Assembly: GCA_030824495.1 (NCBI GenBank)
Contig: JAVBXP010000016.1
Span: 62,001-126,000 of the forward strand
Direction: 5' to 3'
DNA length: 64,000 nt
Source: a bacterium
Lineage (GTDB): Bacteria; Pseudomonadota; Alphaproteobacteria; Caulobacterales; Caulobacteraceae
Numbering within the stretch: position 1 is the stretch's first letter; each line of letters begins with the position of its first letter. The position numbers and the translations under genes were made by a program. Positions 47,645 to 56,229 of the stretch are shown piece by piece. The notes under the pieces are model-generated. The model ran no database searches. It was not told where the DNA came from and saw only the letters and a list, made by a program, of their open reading frames with translations.

Positions 47645-48244
47645 TCAGAGGCCGGCCGCCAAGGCGATCCGCATCAGTTCGGAGAAGTTTCGCGCGCCGG
47701 TCTTCGACATGAGATTGGCCCGATAGATTTCCACGGTGCGCGGACTGATTTCCAGCTCGTAGGCGATGACCTTGTTCACCTTGCCCGCCACCACGCCGGC
47801 CAGGACGTCTCGTTCGCGAGGCGACAGGTTTTCCAGGCGTCGTTCAGCGTCCAGATGGGCGTCTCGTGGCTGACCGCTGCTCTGCAAGGCTTCGCCGATA
47901 GCGGCGATCAGGATCTCGTTGGCGAAGGGCTTCTCGATGAAGTCGATGACGCCGGCCTTCATCGCCTCGACGGCCAGGGCGATATCGCCATGCCCCGTCA
48001 TGACGATCACCGGCGAGGTCACGCCATCGGCCTTGAGCTTGCGAACCAAATCGAGGCCGGTCATGTCCGGCATCCGCACATCCGTGACGATACAGTCTAC
48101 GGCGTGATCGCCGATCGACGCGAGGAAGGCGCCTGCAGACTCATGGAGGCACGGCTCGAACCCCTGAACATCGAGCAGGAAGGCAAGGGAGTCTCTCATG
48201 GCCGCATCGTCATCGATGACATGAATGATCGGTCTAGCGACCAT
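47645..48244 (-). CDS. fixJ: FixJ response regulator
   Basis: A 199-residue FixJ-type regulator. The receiver contains [20 protein letters not shown], phospho-Asp in [20 protein letters not shown], and [20 protein letters not shown]; the LuxR-type HTH reads [20 protein letters not shown], then [20 protein letters not shown]. Phosphorylated by FixL at low oxygen, it activates fixK. It overlaps fixL by 11 bases and they form one operon. Confidence 0.94.
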   Translation of the reverse strand: MVARPIIHVIDDDAAMRDSLAFLLDVQGFEPCLHESAGAFLASIGDHAVDCIVTDVRMPDMTGLDLVRKLKADGVTSPVIVMTGHGDIALAVEAMKAGVIDFIEKPFANEILIAAIGEALQSSGQPRDAHLDAERRLENLSPRERDVLAGVVAGKVNKVIAYELEISPRTVEIYRANLMSKTGARNFSELMRIALAAGL

Positions 48245-49718
48245 CGGTCATCTCCAGGTCGGCGAGGGGAAGGGTGAAATGAAACGTAGCGCCGCCCTCG
48301 CGATTACGCTCTCCCCAGATCCGCCCGCCATGCGCCTCTATAATGGTTCGACAGATCGATAGCCCCACGCCCATGCCCTTCAGCTTGGTGCTGACGAACG
48401 GCTGAAACAGCCGATCCAGGATCTCTGGCGCGACGCCGGTCCCGGTGTCGGCGACCGACACCAATACAAATCCCTTCTCACTCTCATCTGCGGCGACGGA
48501 GATCGCCAGTTCACGACGTGGCTGTCCCTCCATTGCGTCGATCGCGTTGCGGATCAGGTTGAGCGCCACTTGCTGCACCTGGATCTTGTCCACAATGACG
48601 GACCCTACGTCGCGAGAGAACCGAAGCGCCACCCGGACACCTTGTTCCCGGGCGCCGACCAGGGCCAGGGCGCTGGCTTCCTCCATCAGGCGAGCCGGGC
48701 TTTCCAGCGCATGCTGGGTCTCGCCCTTGGCGGCGAACTCACGCAACCGCTTGATAATGTCGCCGGCGCGCAGAGCTTGTTCGTACGCGCGTTCGAGCGC
48801 GTCCTTCAAACGCACCGCGTCCACGTGGCCTGAGTCCAGCAGCGTGACTGAGCCCTTCATGTAGTTGGCGATGGCCGAGAGCGGTTGATTGAGCTCATGG
48901 GCGAGCGAGGAGGCCATTTCTCCCATGGCTGTCAGCCGCGAGACGTGGACGAGCTCTGATTGCAGTTCTTGCATGCGGCGCTCTTGAGCGCGGCGCTCGG
49001 TCAGGTCGCGGACAAAGCCCGTAAAGAAGCGCTCCTGGCCCACTCGCGCCTCGCCTACCGTCAGTTCCATCGGAAAGGTGGATCCATCCTTGCGTTCGCC
49101 CACGACGATACGTCCGATGCCGATGATCCGGCGCTCGCCAGTCGTCTCATAGCGATGAAGATAACCGTCGTGCTCCTCCCGGAATGGGGGCGGCATGAGC
49201 ATGTTCACATTACGCCCTACCGCTTCGGACGGCTCCCAACCGAACAATCGCACCGCCGCGGCGCTGAATGATCGCATGAGGCCGCGATCATTGATGACGA
49301 CCATGGCCTCGGGGACCGTATCGAGAATTGACTGCAGGTGGACTTCGCGCGTTCGCGCGTCCTGGCCCTGCCGACGCAAGCGATCACCGACGAGGCCGAT
49401 AATCGGTCCAAACACCATGAAGATAGCCAGGTCGATGGCGTTGTCCGGACGCCACACGTCCTGGCGCAGGAACGCGGCGCTGATCCCAAGACTAAGCACG
49501 GTCGCCAGGATCGCCGGGCCGGCCCCGCCAACCAGCGCCGCCGCCAGGACCGCCGGCACATAGATGATCACCAGGGCGCGATGGTCCAAATAAGGGTCCA
49601 GGAGCAGCCTGACGATCAGCCCGACCATCGCTCCGCCCAAGGCGGCCAGATATCCAAGCTTGACCGAACCGTCGCCGGTTTGTGGACGCCATCGCGAGAT
49701 CTGACGTCCAATTGGCAC
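48234..49718 (-). CDS. fixL: FixL oxygen-sensing histidine kinase
   Basis: A 494-residue haem kinase. N-terminal membrane helices of the DUF4118 type (about 20-115) precede a PAS domain (125-240). The haem ligand is His183 in [20 protein letters not shown], with [20 protein letters not shown] and [20 protein letters not shown], which are near-identical in kind to rhizobial FixL. The kinase core has His274 in [20 protein letters not shown] and G boxes [20 protein letters not shown] and [18 protein letters not shown]. Oxygen binding to haem switches off phosphorylation of FixJ. Confidence 0.95.
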   Translation of the reverse strand: MPIGRQISRWRPQTGDGSVKLGYLAALGGAMVGLIVRLLLDPYLDHRALVIIYVPAVLAAALVGGAGPAILATVLSLGISAAFLRQDVWRPDNAIDLAIFMVFGPIIGLVGDRLRRQGQDARTREVHLQSILDTVPEAMVVINDRGLMRSFSAAAVRLFGWEPSEAVGRNVNMLMPPPFREEHDGYLHRYETTGERRIIGIGRIVVGERKDGSTFPMELTVGEARVGQERFFTGFVRDLTERRAQERRMQELQSELVHVSRLTAMGEMASSLAHELNQPLSAIANYMKGSVTLLDSGHVDAVRLKDALERAYEQALRAGDIIKRLREFAAKGETQHALESPARLMEEASALALVGAREQGVRVALRFSRDVGSVIVDKIQVQQVALNLIRNAIDAMEGQPRRELAISVAADESEKGFVLVSVADTGTGVAPEILDRLFQPFVSTKLKGMGVGLSICRTIIEAHGGRIWGERNREGGATFHFTLPLADLEMTDGR

Positions 49719-49906
49719 AGCAAAGCCTCTCTGTCGTCACAGTCGACGTGGGACCAGGCCACGGATCGATAGTGACGCAGCTGGAATGCAAAGAGAACCG
49801 TCAAATATCGCCTTAGAGTTTACCCCGTTGTCTCCTTCGCGGATTCTTCGGATCGTGAGCTCACGATGCGATGGGAATTCTCCCTATGGCGCGAAGGAGG
49901 CCTCGA

Positions 49907-49920
49907 TTGACGTCGATCAA
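49907..49920 (+). promoter_or_regulatory. FixK-type box before the alcohol dehydrogenase gene
   Basis: TTGACGTCGATCAA (TTGA-N6-TCAA) is centred about 78 bases upstream of the start at 49992. Confidence 0.65.
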
Positions 49921-49991
49921 GGCCTGCGGCGACGGGCGATCATAGGTTGGCCGCGCCGTGGGCGTGGACGTCTTCGGCGGAGGAGATCGAC

Positions 49992-50993
49992 ATGCTGGCT
50001 ATGGCGCTCGCGCCCGAAGGTGGCCGGCTGCTGTGTTCTGAGCGGCCAAATCCTCAACTCGGGCCCGGAGAACTGCTTCTGCGTGTCCGGGCGTGCGGCG
50101 TCTGCCGGACCGACCTGCACGTGGTCGACGGTGAACTGGCCCCGGTCAGGGCCTCGATCATTCCAGGTCATGAGGTCGTGGGGGTGGTCGAGGCCCTGGC
50201 CGCGGACGTCACGGACTTCTCGATAGGTGAACGCCTAGGCGCGGCGTGGCTGGCGTCAACGTGCGGGCGCTGCCGCTACTGCCTTGAGGACACCGAGAAC
50301 CTCTGCGATCGCGCCGAGTTCAATGGATGGACTCGGGATGGCGGCTACGCTGAGCTGATGGCGGTCGACGCCCGCTTCTGTTTTCGCCTAGCTCCGGCCT
50401 GGACGGACGAGGAAGCCGCGCCACTGCTATGCGCGGGCCTCATCGGGTATCGGGCTTGGCGCAAGGCCTGCGAACCACGTCCTGTGCGAAGGCTCGGCCT
50501 CTACGGATTTGGCGCCGCCGCGCACCTGCTCGCGCAATTGGCGATCGCCGAGGGGCAGGAGGTGTTCGCCTTCACGCGCCCAGGTGATCGACCAGCTCAA
50601 GACTTAGCGCTGGCCCTGGGATGCGCATGGGCCGGTAATTCCAGCGAACCTCCACCAGTTCCTCTGGACGCCGCCATCCTCTTCGCCGCGGCGGGCGAGC
50701 TTGTGCCGCTGGCCTTGCAGGCTGTGCGCAAGGGCGGAACGGTAGTCTGCGGCGGAATTCATATGAGCGATATTCCGAGCTTTCCGTATCATTTGCTCTG
50801 GGAAGAGCGGCGGCTCGTCACCGTGGCCAATCTTACCAGGGCTGATGCGGTCGATTACCTGGCCCGGGCCGCCAGGGCGGGCGTGCGGGCGCATGTCACC
50901 ACTTACGCCCTTCGTGACGCCAATCGCGCCCTGTCCGATCTGCGCTCTGGCGCCTTCTCAGGCGCAGCGGTCCTCAGGGTGGGAGAGGGGTGA
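49992..50993 (+). CDS. zinc-dependent alcohol dehydrogenase
   Basis: A 333-residue medium-chain dehydrogenase. Catalytic zinc ligands are in RACGVCRTDLHVVDGE and IIPGHEVVGVVEAL; the structural zinc loop is TCGRCRYCLEDTENLCDRAE. The NAD loop is LGLYGFGAAAHLLAQLAIAE. It would reduce aldehydes or oxidise primary alcohols, perhaps as a redox valve under hypoxia. The start at 49992 has GGAGGAG; the earlier ATG at 49947 does not. Confidence 0.92.
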   Translation: MLAMALAPEGGRLLCSERPNPQLGPGELLLRVRACGVCRTDLHVVDGELAPVRASIIPGHEVVGVVEALAADVTDFSIGERLGAAWLASTCGRCRYCLEDTENLCDRAEFNGWTRDGGYAELMAVDARFCFRLAPAWTDEEAAPLLCAGLIGYRAWRKACEPRPVRRLGLYGFGAAAHLLAQLAIAEGQEVFAFTRPGDRPAQDLALALGCAWAGNSSEPPPVPLDAAILFAAAGELVPLALQAVRKGGTVVCGGIHMSDIPSFPYHLLWEERRLVTVANLTRADAVDYLARAARAGVRAHVTTYALRDANRALSDLRSGAFSGAAVLRVGEG

Positions 50994-51059
50994 GGGGCCA
51001 TCTTTCGGCCCAGCGCGCCGGGGGAGCTGATCTTCGTGCCAGACTCCCTGCGCGGCCTA

Positions 51060-51887
51060 TCAGTGGCTGAGGAGGGTGAAGTAGCGCTCCTGCTCAAGAA
51101 GACTGCGCGTCACCCCGCCGAACGCCCACTCACCGAGCCGAGTGTGGCCATAGCCCCCGGCCACGATGAGGTCGGCCCCGAGTTGTCCCGCTCGTGTCAT
51201 AATCGCCTCTTCGGCGCGGCTGGACTGCTCCAGAACCTCCCCGCGGGCTCGTACGCGATGACGGGCGAGGGCGGCGGCCACCTCCTCGACGCGGGCGGCT
51301 GCGGCGGTTGTGTCGGCGTCAGGCGAGGCTTCTACGATGAGAACATCTTCTGAGCGCTGCAGCAGGGGGAGGGCGTCGGCGATCGCGCGCCGGGATTCGC
51401 GACTGTCCTTCCAAGCCACCAGGACGGGCCCCTTGCCGAGATAGTCGCGGCCGGGAGGGCATATCAGCACTGGGCGTCCGGCGCTGACGACGAGTTGGCC
51501 GACATCGACATCGCTATAGGGGATGGGGCGACCAGGGCCGCCGTGCCGCACGATGATCAGGTCCGCGCTACGTGCCGCCTGGGCCAAGGCCGGTGTGGGC
51601 TCCAGCCATTGGGTGCGCCATTCGTGGGTCCGCGCGCCTATCGCCTCCTCGAAGACTTTTTGGGAGCCGGCGAGGTTCAACCTGATCTGGTCTCCCATCA
51701 AGGCTAGCCATTCTCCGTCAAGACCGGGATAGGCCCCGCCAGCACTGACGGCGAGAGGTGGGATCGCCGCGGCGCCCAGGCCAATGATCATCGCCATCAG
51801 ATCATCGGAAAGGCTCGCGGCGCACCGGATGTGTTCGGCGTGATCGGCATCGGGCTGCACGTGGCAGAGCAGGCTCTTGTAGGTCAT
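51060..51887 (-). CDS. universal stress protein, double Usp domain (copy 5)
   Basis: A 275-residue Usp protein of a different branch. It starts MTYKSLLCHVQPDADHAEHI and has an N-terminal region ending DLIIVRHGGPGRPIPYSDVD. The C-terminal domain is PVLVAWKDSRESRRAIADAL with GADLIVAGGYGHTRLGEWAF then GGVTRSLL. It lies 31 bases after the FixK-like regulator gene on the same strand, so both are probably cotranscribed. Confidence 0.9.
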   Translation of the reverse strand: MTYKSLLCHVQPDADHAEHIRCAASLSDDLMAMIIGLGAAAIPPLAVSAGGAYPGLDGEWLALMGDQIRLNLAGSQKVFEEAIGARTHEWRTQWLEPTPALAQAARSADLIIVRHGGPGRPIPYSDVDVGQLVVSAGRPVLICPPGRDYLGKGPVLVAWKDSRESRRAIADALPLLQRSEDVLIVEASPDADTTAAAARVEEVAAALARHRVRARGEVLEQSSRAEEAIMTRAGQLGADLIVAGGYGHTRLGEWAFGGVTRSLLEQERYFTLLSH

Positions 51888-51918
51888 GATTGACCTCCGT
51901 TATCGGACAGGCTTGTCT

Positions 51919-52569
51919 CTAGGCTGTGACCAAACGAGCCAGGCCCGAGGGCTGGATCACGCGGAAAGATCGGCAGCCGACGAACTCCACGATGCCGCCG
52001 GATTGAAGTTGGCTCAGCATGCGAGAGACCGTTTCGATGGTCAGGCCGAGGTAGTCGGCCATGTCTTGGCGGCTCATGACCAGCGTGGTGAGGTCGCCCC
52101 GGACCCGTTCAGCGGCGAGCATCAGGAAGCAGGCCACCTTTTCGCAGGCGCTCTTACGCCCGAGCATGAAGAGGTGCTCTTGAGTTCGTGCGAGTTCGTG
52201 CGTTGTCGCCGCCCAGATAAGCTTCTCAAGTCGCTCGCGGTCGCCGCCGCAGTGACGGACGGCCGAGCGCTTGGCCACGAGGATCGTGCAGTCGCTGAGC
52301 GCCTCGGCCGAGAAGCGATGTTCGTCGCCGGCTTCCATCCCGAAAAGCTCGTCAGGGTAATAAAAGTCGCCGATCTGACGGCGACCGTCGCTCAGTAGGC
52401 GGCTGGTCCGCACCCAGCCTTCGATCACCTGATAGATGAGGTCGGCTTCTTCTTCCTGAGCGTAAATCTCTTCCCCGGCGGCGAACTGCATACGCACGCC
52501 GATCGGACCGAACGCATCCAACGCGGCTATCCGGGAGGGAATGGTCTCACTGAGGGCTTGAACAGTCAT
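51919..52569 (-). CDS. fixK: FixK/FNR-type Crp-family regulator
   Basis: A 216-residue regulator. The cNMP-like beta roll (GEEIYAQEEEADLIYQVIEG, then FYYPDELFGMEAGDEHRFSA) is followed by a helix-turn-helix with MSRQDMADYLGLTIETVSRM. Its E-x2-S-R (ETVSR) recognition helix is the one that reads TTGA half-sites. There is no N-terminal cysteine cluster, so it does not sense oxygen itself and is FixK-like rather than FnrL-like. It is the obvious candidate for binding the many TTGA-N6-(T/G)CAA sites in this window. Confidence 0.85.
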   Translation of the reverse strand: MTVQALSETIPSRIAALDAFGPIGVRMQFAAGEEIYAQEEEADLIYQVIEGWVRTSRLLSDGRRQIGDFYYPDELFGMEAGDEHRFSAEALSDCTILVAKRSAVRHCGGDRERLEKLIWAATTHELARTQEHLFMLGRKSACEKVACFLMLAAERVRGDLTTLVMSRQDMADYLGLTIETVSRMLSQLQSGGIVEFVGCRSFRVIQPSGLARLVTA

Positions 52570-52651
52570 CGTCGGTCTCCTGTCGATGACCGAAGCGTTA
52601 ACGGGCGCTGGCGAACGCCGATATTCGTGATCGGTGCTTAAGGACGCTCAC

Positions 52652-53269
52652 TTAAGTAGGTTTACGGAGGCCGGCCCGCGTGTCGGCGAAAGCATGTGCG
52701 AGCGTCGCCTCGACCTCGCCCAACATGTCGGCGCCGGCTTCCTCAGTCAGGTTGGAGAGGATCGATCCAAAATGTCGGTGGTCCTGGACGGAGAGGCCGC
52801 AGACCCCAGCCAGATGGAGATCGAAGACCGCCATCAACGCCTGCAGGGCGCCGGTCGAGTTGACCCAATGTTCCGGCGCGCCCGAAGTTGAGAAGCTGGT
52901 CAAGCGTTTGCCCACGAGGAGGGGCTTGGTTCCACCAAAGTCGGGTCCGTATCCGAAACCCATGCAGAAGACGCGGTCGACATAGCCTTTCAGGATGGCT
53001 GGCGGGGCGTTGAACCAAAATGGGTAGACGAAGATGAAGCTGTCGATCTCGGCCAGAAGCGCGCGTTCGGCGGCAACATCCGGCTCCGGCGCGAATCCAG
53101 GTTCCGTCGGCAGCTCGCCGGCCTTCAGACAGGGATCGAAGCCCATCTGATAGAGATCTCGCAAGATGACTTGATCACCCAGAGCGGTGAGATTTGCGAC
53201 GCAGGTCTTGGCTACGGAAGCGCAGAAACTCGCCGGCTTGGGATGAGCCAGAATGACAGCGTGTCTCAT
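52652..53269 (-). CDS. flavodoxin-fold NAD(P)H quinone reductase
   Basis: A 205-residue protein of the NQO1/ModA-like flavin reductase family. RHAVILAHPKPASFCASVAK is the FMN/FAD phosphate-binding start; IFVYPFWFNAPPAILKGYVD then RVFCMGFGYG is the conserved P-x-W-x-x-x-P-A region; SFSTSGAPEHW follows. It would reduce quinones with two electrons. The start at 53269 follows AGGTGAT; the ATG at 53278 is an alternative. Two FixK-type sites lie in its divergent promoter region. Confidence 0.88.
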   Translation of the reverse strand: MRHAVILAHPKPASFCASVAKTCVANLTALGDQVILRDLYQMGFDPCLKAGELPTEPGFAPEPDVAAERALLAEIDSFIFVYPFWFNAPPAILKGYVDRVFCMGFGYGPDFGGTKPLLVGKRLTSFSTSGAPEHWVNSTGALQALMAVFDLHLAGVCGLSVQDHRHFGSILSNLTEEAGADMLGEVEATLAHAFADTRAGLRKPT

Positions 53270-53335
53270 GATGATCACCTTCAGTTTGCCGAGGTTCGGC
53301 GCTCACAAGGCTAGGCGCGGGCTCGGCCCACCGCT

Positions 53336-53349
53336 TTGACGTGGATCAT
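53336..53349. promoter_or_regulatory. possible FixK box, left of a pair
   Basis: TTGACGTGGATCAT fits TTGA-N6-TCAA except for the last base. It is 33 bases from the better site at 53369 and nearer to the reductase start at 53269. Confidence 0.4.
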
Positions 53350-53368
53350 CGCCGCCGGCGTGTGAGAA

Positions 53369-53382
53369 TTGATCGGGGTCAA
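53369..53382. promoter_or_regulatory. FixK/FNR box in divergent region
   Basis: TTGATCGGGGTCAA (TTGA-N6-TCAA) is centred about 60 bases before the tail-anchored protein gene at 53436 and about 106 bases before the reductase start. Confidence 0.75.
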
Positions 53383-53435
53383 GATGGCCGCTTCACGATC
53401 GTGGTCTTTGGATCGCGAATTCACGGAGCGGCCAA

Positions 53436-53741
53436 ATGCGTAAAGCCATCACCCAACAAATCTCCCACGACGCCGAAGACATCTATGAGGACGTCGCGCG
53501 TGGCCTGAAGAGAATGGCCGAGCATCTTTCGCAAGGCCCAGGCGACGCTTTGTCCGCAAGTGCGATCGCCCTTGCCCACTCAGCGACCGATCTGGCTGAC
53601 CAGGCGAGGACGCGGTCGCGGCGGCTTGCGTCGAAGGCTGGCGAGGAAATCAGGGAGCACCCTGCCGCCGTCGCGGCGATCATCGCAGCCGCAGTTGCGC
53701 TCGTTGGTTTTGGGCTCGCCCGGCGCACTGGCCAATCCTAG
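53436..53741 (+). CDS. small tail-anchored DUF883/ElaB-like protein
   Basis: A 101-residue protein. Residues 1-70 form charged amphipathic helices (SHDAEDIYEDVARGLKRMAE, then SASAIALAHSATDLADQART). The C-terminal part has the EIREHPAAVAAIIAAAVALV membrane helix followed by GFGLARR. This is the layout of ElaB/YqjD-like proteins, which bind the inner membrane and stationary-phase ribosomes in E. coli. A FixK/FNR box lies upstream. Confidence 0.8.
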   Translation: MRKAITQQISHDAEDIYEDVARGLKRMAEHLSQGPGDALSASAIALAHSATDLADQARTRSRRLASKAGEEIREHPAAVAAIIAAAVALVGFGLARRTGQS

Positions 53742-53773
53742 GTCGCCGATGATCAATCTGCAGGGAGGCCATT

Positions 53774-53917
53774 ATGAAAATGCGTGCGGGGCGCGTGGCG
53801 CTAGGCGCGGTTGGTGTTGCGGTTCTTGCAGCCATCCTCCTGTCGGGAGCTAGCGGATGTCAGGCTCCAGGCTGGCTGAAGCCGCCCTTCCATGAGCCCT
53901 CCATGGCGCCGCCCTAG
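53774..53917 (+). CDS. small lipoprotein, 47 aa
   Basis: The ATG at 53774 follows GGAGG. The frame encodes a basic start (MKMRAGR), a hydrophobic signal VALGAVGVAVLAAILLSGAS and a lipobox ASGC. The mature peptide is short and proline-rich, beginning CQAPGWLKPPFHEPS and ending MAPP. It resembles the entericidin-like class of tiny lipoproteins in size only. It lies 32 bases after the tail-anchored gene and is probably cotranscribed. Confidence 0.7.
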   Translation: MKMRAGRVALGAVGVAVLAAILLSGASGCQAPGWLKPPFHEPSMAPP

Positions 53918-53919
53918 CT

Positions 53920-53933
53920 TTGATCGAAGTCAG
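53920..53933 (+). promoter_or_regulatory. possible FixK box after the lipoprotein gene
   Basis: TTGATCGAAGTCAG differs from TTGA-N6-TCAA at the last base. It is about 60 bases before the small frame at 53988-54183. Confidence 0.4.
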
Positions 53934-53991
53934 GACACAGCGTCCCAGAACGAGGCAAAATTCCTCTTAAGTCAGGAGGTTAAGGCCATGA

Positions 53992-54183
53992 ATGAAGTCA
54001 TTTGGATCGTCGCGGCCGATGGTCCCCCCGACCGATGTCTACGAAGAACGGCGGCGGGGCGGACCCATGCAGCGTCTGGCCGCCGCCCGGACGGCGATCC
54101 TTAAACGCGCGCGCGCAGGGATGGAGGAGATCGAGGCGACACGCCATCCCGCCCGTCGGCTACGTCAATCCGACTTGCGATGA
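53992..54183 (+). CDS. possible small basic protein, 63 aa
   Basis: AGGAGG at 53975-53980 precedes two ATGs (53988 and 53992) in different frames. The frame from 53992 gives a 63-residue basic, helical peptide with RGGPMQRLAAARTAILKRAR and GMEEIEATRHPARRLRQSDL. The frame from 53988 gives a 38-residue arginine-rich peptide and is less convincing. I recognise no family. The position among FixK-controlled small genes supports a real but uncertain gene. Confidence 0.35.
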   Translation: MKSFGSSRPMVPPTDVYEERRRGGPMQRLAAARTAILKRARAGMEEIEATRHPARRLRQSDLR

Positions 54184-54205
54184 GTGCGGTCAGCAGGCGG
54201 CGGAC

Positions 54206-54219
54206 TTGAGCCTGATCAA
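54206..54219 (+). promoter_or_regulatory. FixK-type box
   Basis: TTGAGCCTGATCAA (TTGA-N6-TCAA) is centred about 82 bases before the gene at 54295. Confidence 0.6.
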
Positions 54220-54294
54220 GGTGAGGATCGAGCCTAGCGTCATGCTTCAAGCATCAGCCTGTTCTCGGCCGGCCGCTCTCTGGAGGTTTTGAAG

Positions 54295-54651
54295 ATGGCC
54301 CGGGTTCGCAAACTTCTATTTTTGATTGCATGCGACGGGCGTGCGCGCCTCGTACGATATCAACCCGTTGAAAATCGCTTCGTGACAGTATGGGGGGATG
54401 GGGAGCGGGCCCTGGCCGAAAAAGATCTCCTCCATGAGATCGTCCGCCAAGCGGAACAGGTGATGGCCGACAGTCATCTCGAAGGCCTCTTCATCGTGGC
54501 GCCAGCGAGCGAGATCGAAGACCTTCGAGAGCAGATGGAACGGGGCCTGATCGTGGTCGGCGGTGTTGTCGATGACCGGGTTAGTCCGTCCGACGCCGAT
54601 CTTGCAGATGTTCTAACCCAAGCGCTCCGAGCGCCCTCGCCAGAACGCTGA
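54295..54651 (+). CDS. small host-attachment-like protein
   Basis: A 118-residue soluble protein. It starts with a strand/phrase LLFLIACDGRARLVRYQPVE and continues with LAEKDLLHEIVRQAEQVMAD, then HLEGLFIVAPASEIEDLREQ. The second half of this pattern recalls the C-terminal part of the plant host-attachment/baeRF family, which is usually about 150 residues, so this would be a short or diverged member. The start at 54295 has GGAGG eight bases upstream, and a FixK-type box lies further up. Function is unknown. Confidence 0.6.
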   Translation: MARVRKLLFLIACDGRARLVRYQPVENRFVTVWGDGERALAEKDLLHEIVRQAEQVMADSHLEGLFIVAPASEIEDLREQMERGLIVVGGVVDDRVSPSDADLADVLTQALRAPSPER

Positions 54652-54715
54652 CCCCACGGAGACTTCGTGAAACGCGCCCGAGCGCGCGATCTGTCAAGTT
54701 TGAGGTGATAGGCAC

Positions 54716-54979
54716 ATGAAGGTCAATTCAAAGGGCAGCCAACGTCGTCAACCGCCCCAAGGGACTTCGGCGGCCCGGCTCCTTCTTGGTGCGACGATGG
54801 TGATCGCTGGATCTGCGGCGCTCTGCGGCCTGGTATGGATTGGAAACAGCCATGATCGGCTGGCCCAACGCTTGATGTTCGATCTGGGGCTGGCGGTGAC
54901 CGGGCTGATCTCCGCGGGCGCACAGGTGCTCATTCTAGTAGGGGCTTGGTTGATGTGGAGGTCTTGGCGCCAGCGGTGA
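54716..54979 (+). CDS. small two-helix membrane protein
   Basis: An 87-residue protein with a basic, proline/glutamine-rich start (KGSQRRQPPQGTSAARLL) and two membrane helices (LGATMVIAGSAALCGLVWIG and LAVTGLISAGAQVLILVGAW) ending MWRSWRQR. I do not recognise a family. GAGG lies about nine bases before the ATG. It sits at the end of a run of small envelope genes on the plus strand. Confidence 0.65.
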   Translation: MKVNSKGSQRRQPPQGTSAARLLLGATMVIAGSAALCGLVWIGNSHDRLAQRLMFDLGLAVTGLISAGAQVLILVGAWLMWRSWRQR

Positions 54980-55024
54980 CCATGAAGTCCATTGGTCGTT
55001 CGAACCGCCGCGTGACGAGTAAGC

Positions 55025-55561
55025 CTAGTGGGAGGTTTCGGGCGGGAGGCGTTCGATCCGCCAGTCCTCCACGGCCCGCACGAGTTCGCGCTGACCTGGG
55101 GGGGCAGTGTAGTCGATCACAGAGATGAGCGATGGTCGCGCTTCCATCACAGCGATCAACACCGAGCTTGGGTGGGGCCGAAAGCCTGCCGTTTTCGAGA
55201 TGCGGAAAATCTCCTGATTGATCTCCTGGATGTGGGCAGGATCACTGACCTCAATGGCCCGGGCCGCCATCGACAGCCCGCGCACAGCACCATTCGCTAA
55301 CAAGCCTCCGCCAAGCGCAATGGAGACACGCGAGTCTCGGGTGATGTTTTCAAATTTCTGGCTATCGCGAGCGACTACGAAATAGAGCGCCCGGCCAAGG
55401 CGAAGGTAGTTGACCAGTGTGGCGTGGGGCCAACCGTCGCTTCGGACGGTCGCGACGCACATGACATGGTTCTCATCGAGTATCTCAAGAATGAGGTCGC
55501 GTAGGCCCGTCTCGTCGAGCGGGGCGGCGCTGGCGGGATGCTCTTGCCTCGTCGTGGGCAT
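55025..55561 (-). CDS. pyridoxamine 5'-phosphate oxidase-like flavoprotein
   Basis: A 178-residue split-barrel FMN-binding protein: LRDLILEILDENHVMCVATV, RSDGWPHATLVNYLRLGRAL, YFVVARDSQKFENITRDSRV and SIALGGG form the usual PNPOx-like core. RGLSMAARAIEVSDPAHIQE continues the barrel. Such proteins bind FMN, haem or F420; the exact cofactor is not certain. The start at 55561 has GGAG nine bases upstream. Proteins of this type are common in hypoxia regulons. Confidence 0.85.
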   Translation of the reverse strand: MPTTRQEHPASAAPLDETGLRDLILEILDENHVMCVATVRSDGWPHATLVNYLRLGRALYFVVARDSQKFENITRDSRVSIALGGGLLANGAVRGLSMAARAIEVSDPAHIQEINQEIFRISKTAGFRPHPSSVLIAVMEARPSLISVIDYTAPPGQRELVRAVEDWRIERLPPETSH

Positions 55562-55680
55562 TCTCTTCTCCATCAATCTGACGGTTGAATTGGTCGGTCA
55601 TAGACCCCGCGGACTTGGCGTACTTATGAACGGCTGGCGGTCGCCGACGGTTCGTCGGCGTCGCCGATTCGACCGATGCG

Positions 55681-56229
55681 CTACTTCTTCTCACACTGCT
55701 TTTTGATATTGTCTTCGAGCGCGGCGAGGGCCCGCTTTGCCGCAGTAGCCGCGTCATGTGCCGCGGTTTGAGCAGCTTGCAGAGCCTTGTGGGTGGCGGC
55801 ACGGTCGTTTGCCGCGGCGGCGTTGGCGGCGTCGGCGGCGTCTCGCGAGGCCACTCGGGCGGCCTCGGCCGAACGTTCAAACAGCGCGCGATTTTCAGAC
55901 GACGCTTCGTGGAAGGCGATCTGAACATCCTTTGCCGCGGCCTTGGCGGCTTCGGAGGCTTGTTGGGCCGCTTCACGAGACGTCTCGGCGGTCTTGCGTG
56001 AGCTGTCGCGCAACGCCGCCTCGGCCTTCGCAACGGCCGCCTCGGCGGCGCGCACAGAGGCGCGAGCACTATCGAGTGCGCGTTCCCCCTGCGCTCGGGC
56101 TTGGGCGTCGAGATCGCGCGGCTTGGCTGTGGTGTGATCGGCAGGCTTGGCCGGCTGAATCTCGGCCGCGGCTGCGCCCGCCATCGCAAAAGCTAGGGCT
56201 GAGGCTGTCAGGAGGTGGCGAATGATCAT
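55681..56229 (-). CDS. exported alanine-rich coiled-coil protein
   Basis: A 182-residue protein with a signal peptide (IIRHLLTASALAFAMAGAAA, cleavage near AAAE). The mature part is almost wholly an alanine-rich amphipathic helix (ARASVRAAEAAVAKAEAALR, KTAETSREAAQQASEAAKAA, AADAANAAAANDRAATHKAL), ending DNIKKQCEKK with one Cys. It should form a long periplasmic coiled coil. No function can be assigned. The start at 56229 has GGAG; the longer frame to 56298 lacks one. Confidence 0.75.
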   Translation of the reverse strand: MIIRHLLTASALAFAMAGAAAAEIQPAKPADHTTAKPRDLDAQARAQGERALDSARASVRAAEAAVAKAEAALRDSSRKTAETSREAAQQASEAAKAAAKDVQIAFHEASSENRALFERSAEAARVASRDAADAANAAAANDRAATHKALQAAQTAAHDAATAAKRALAALEDNIKKQCEKK

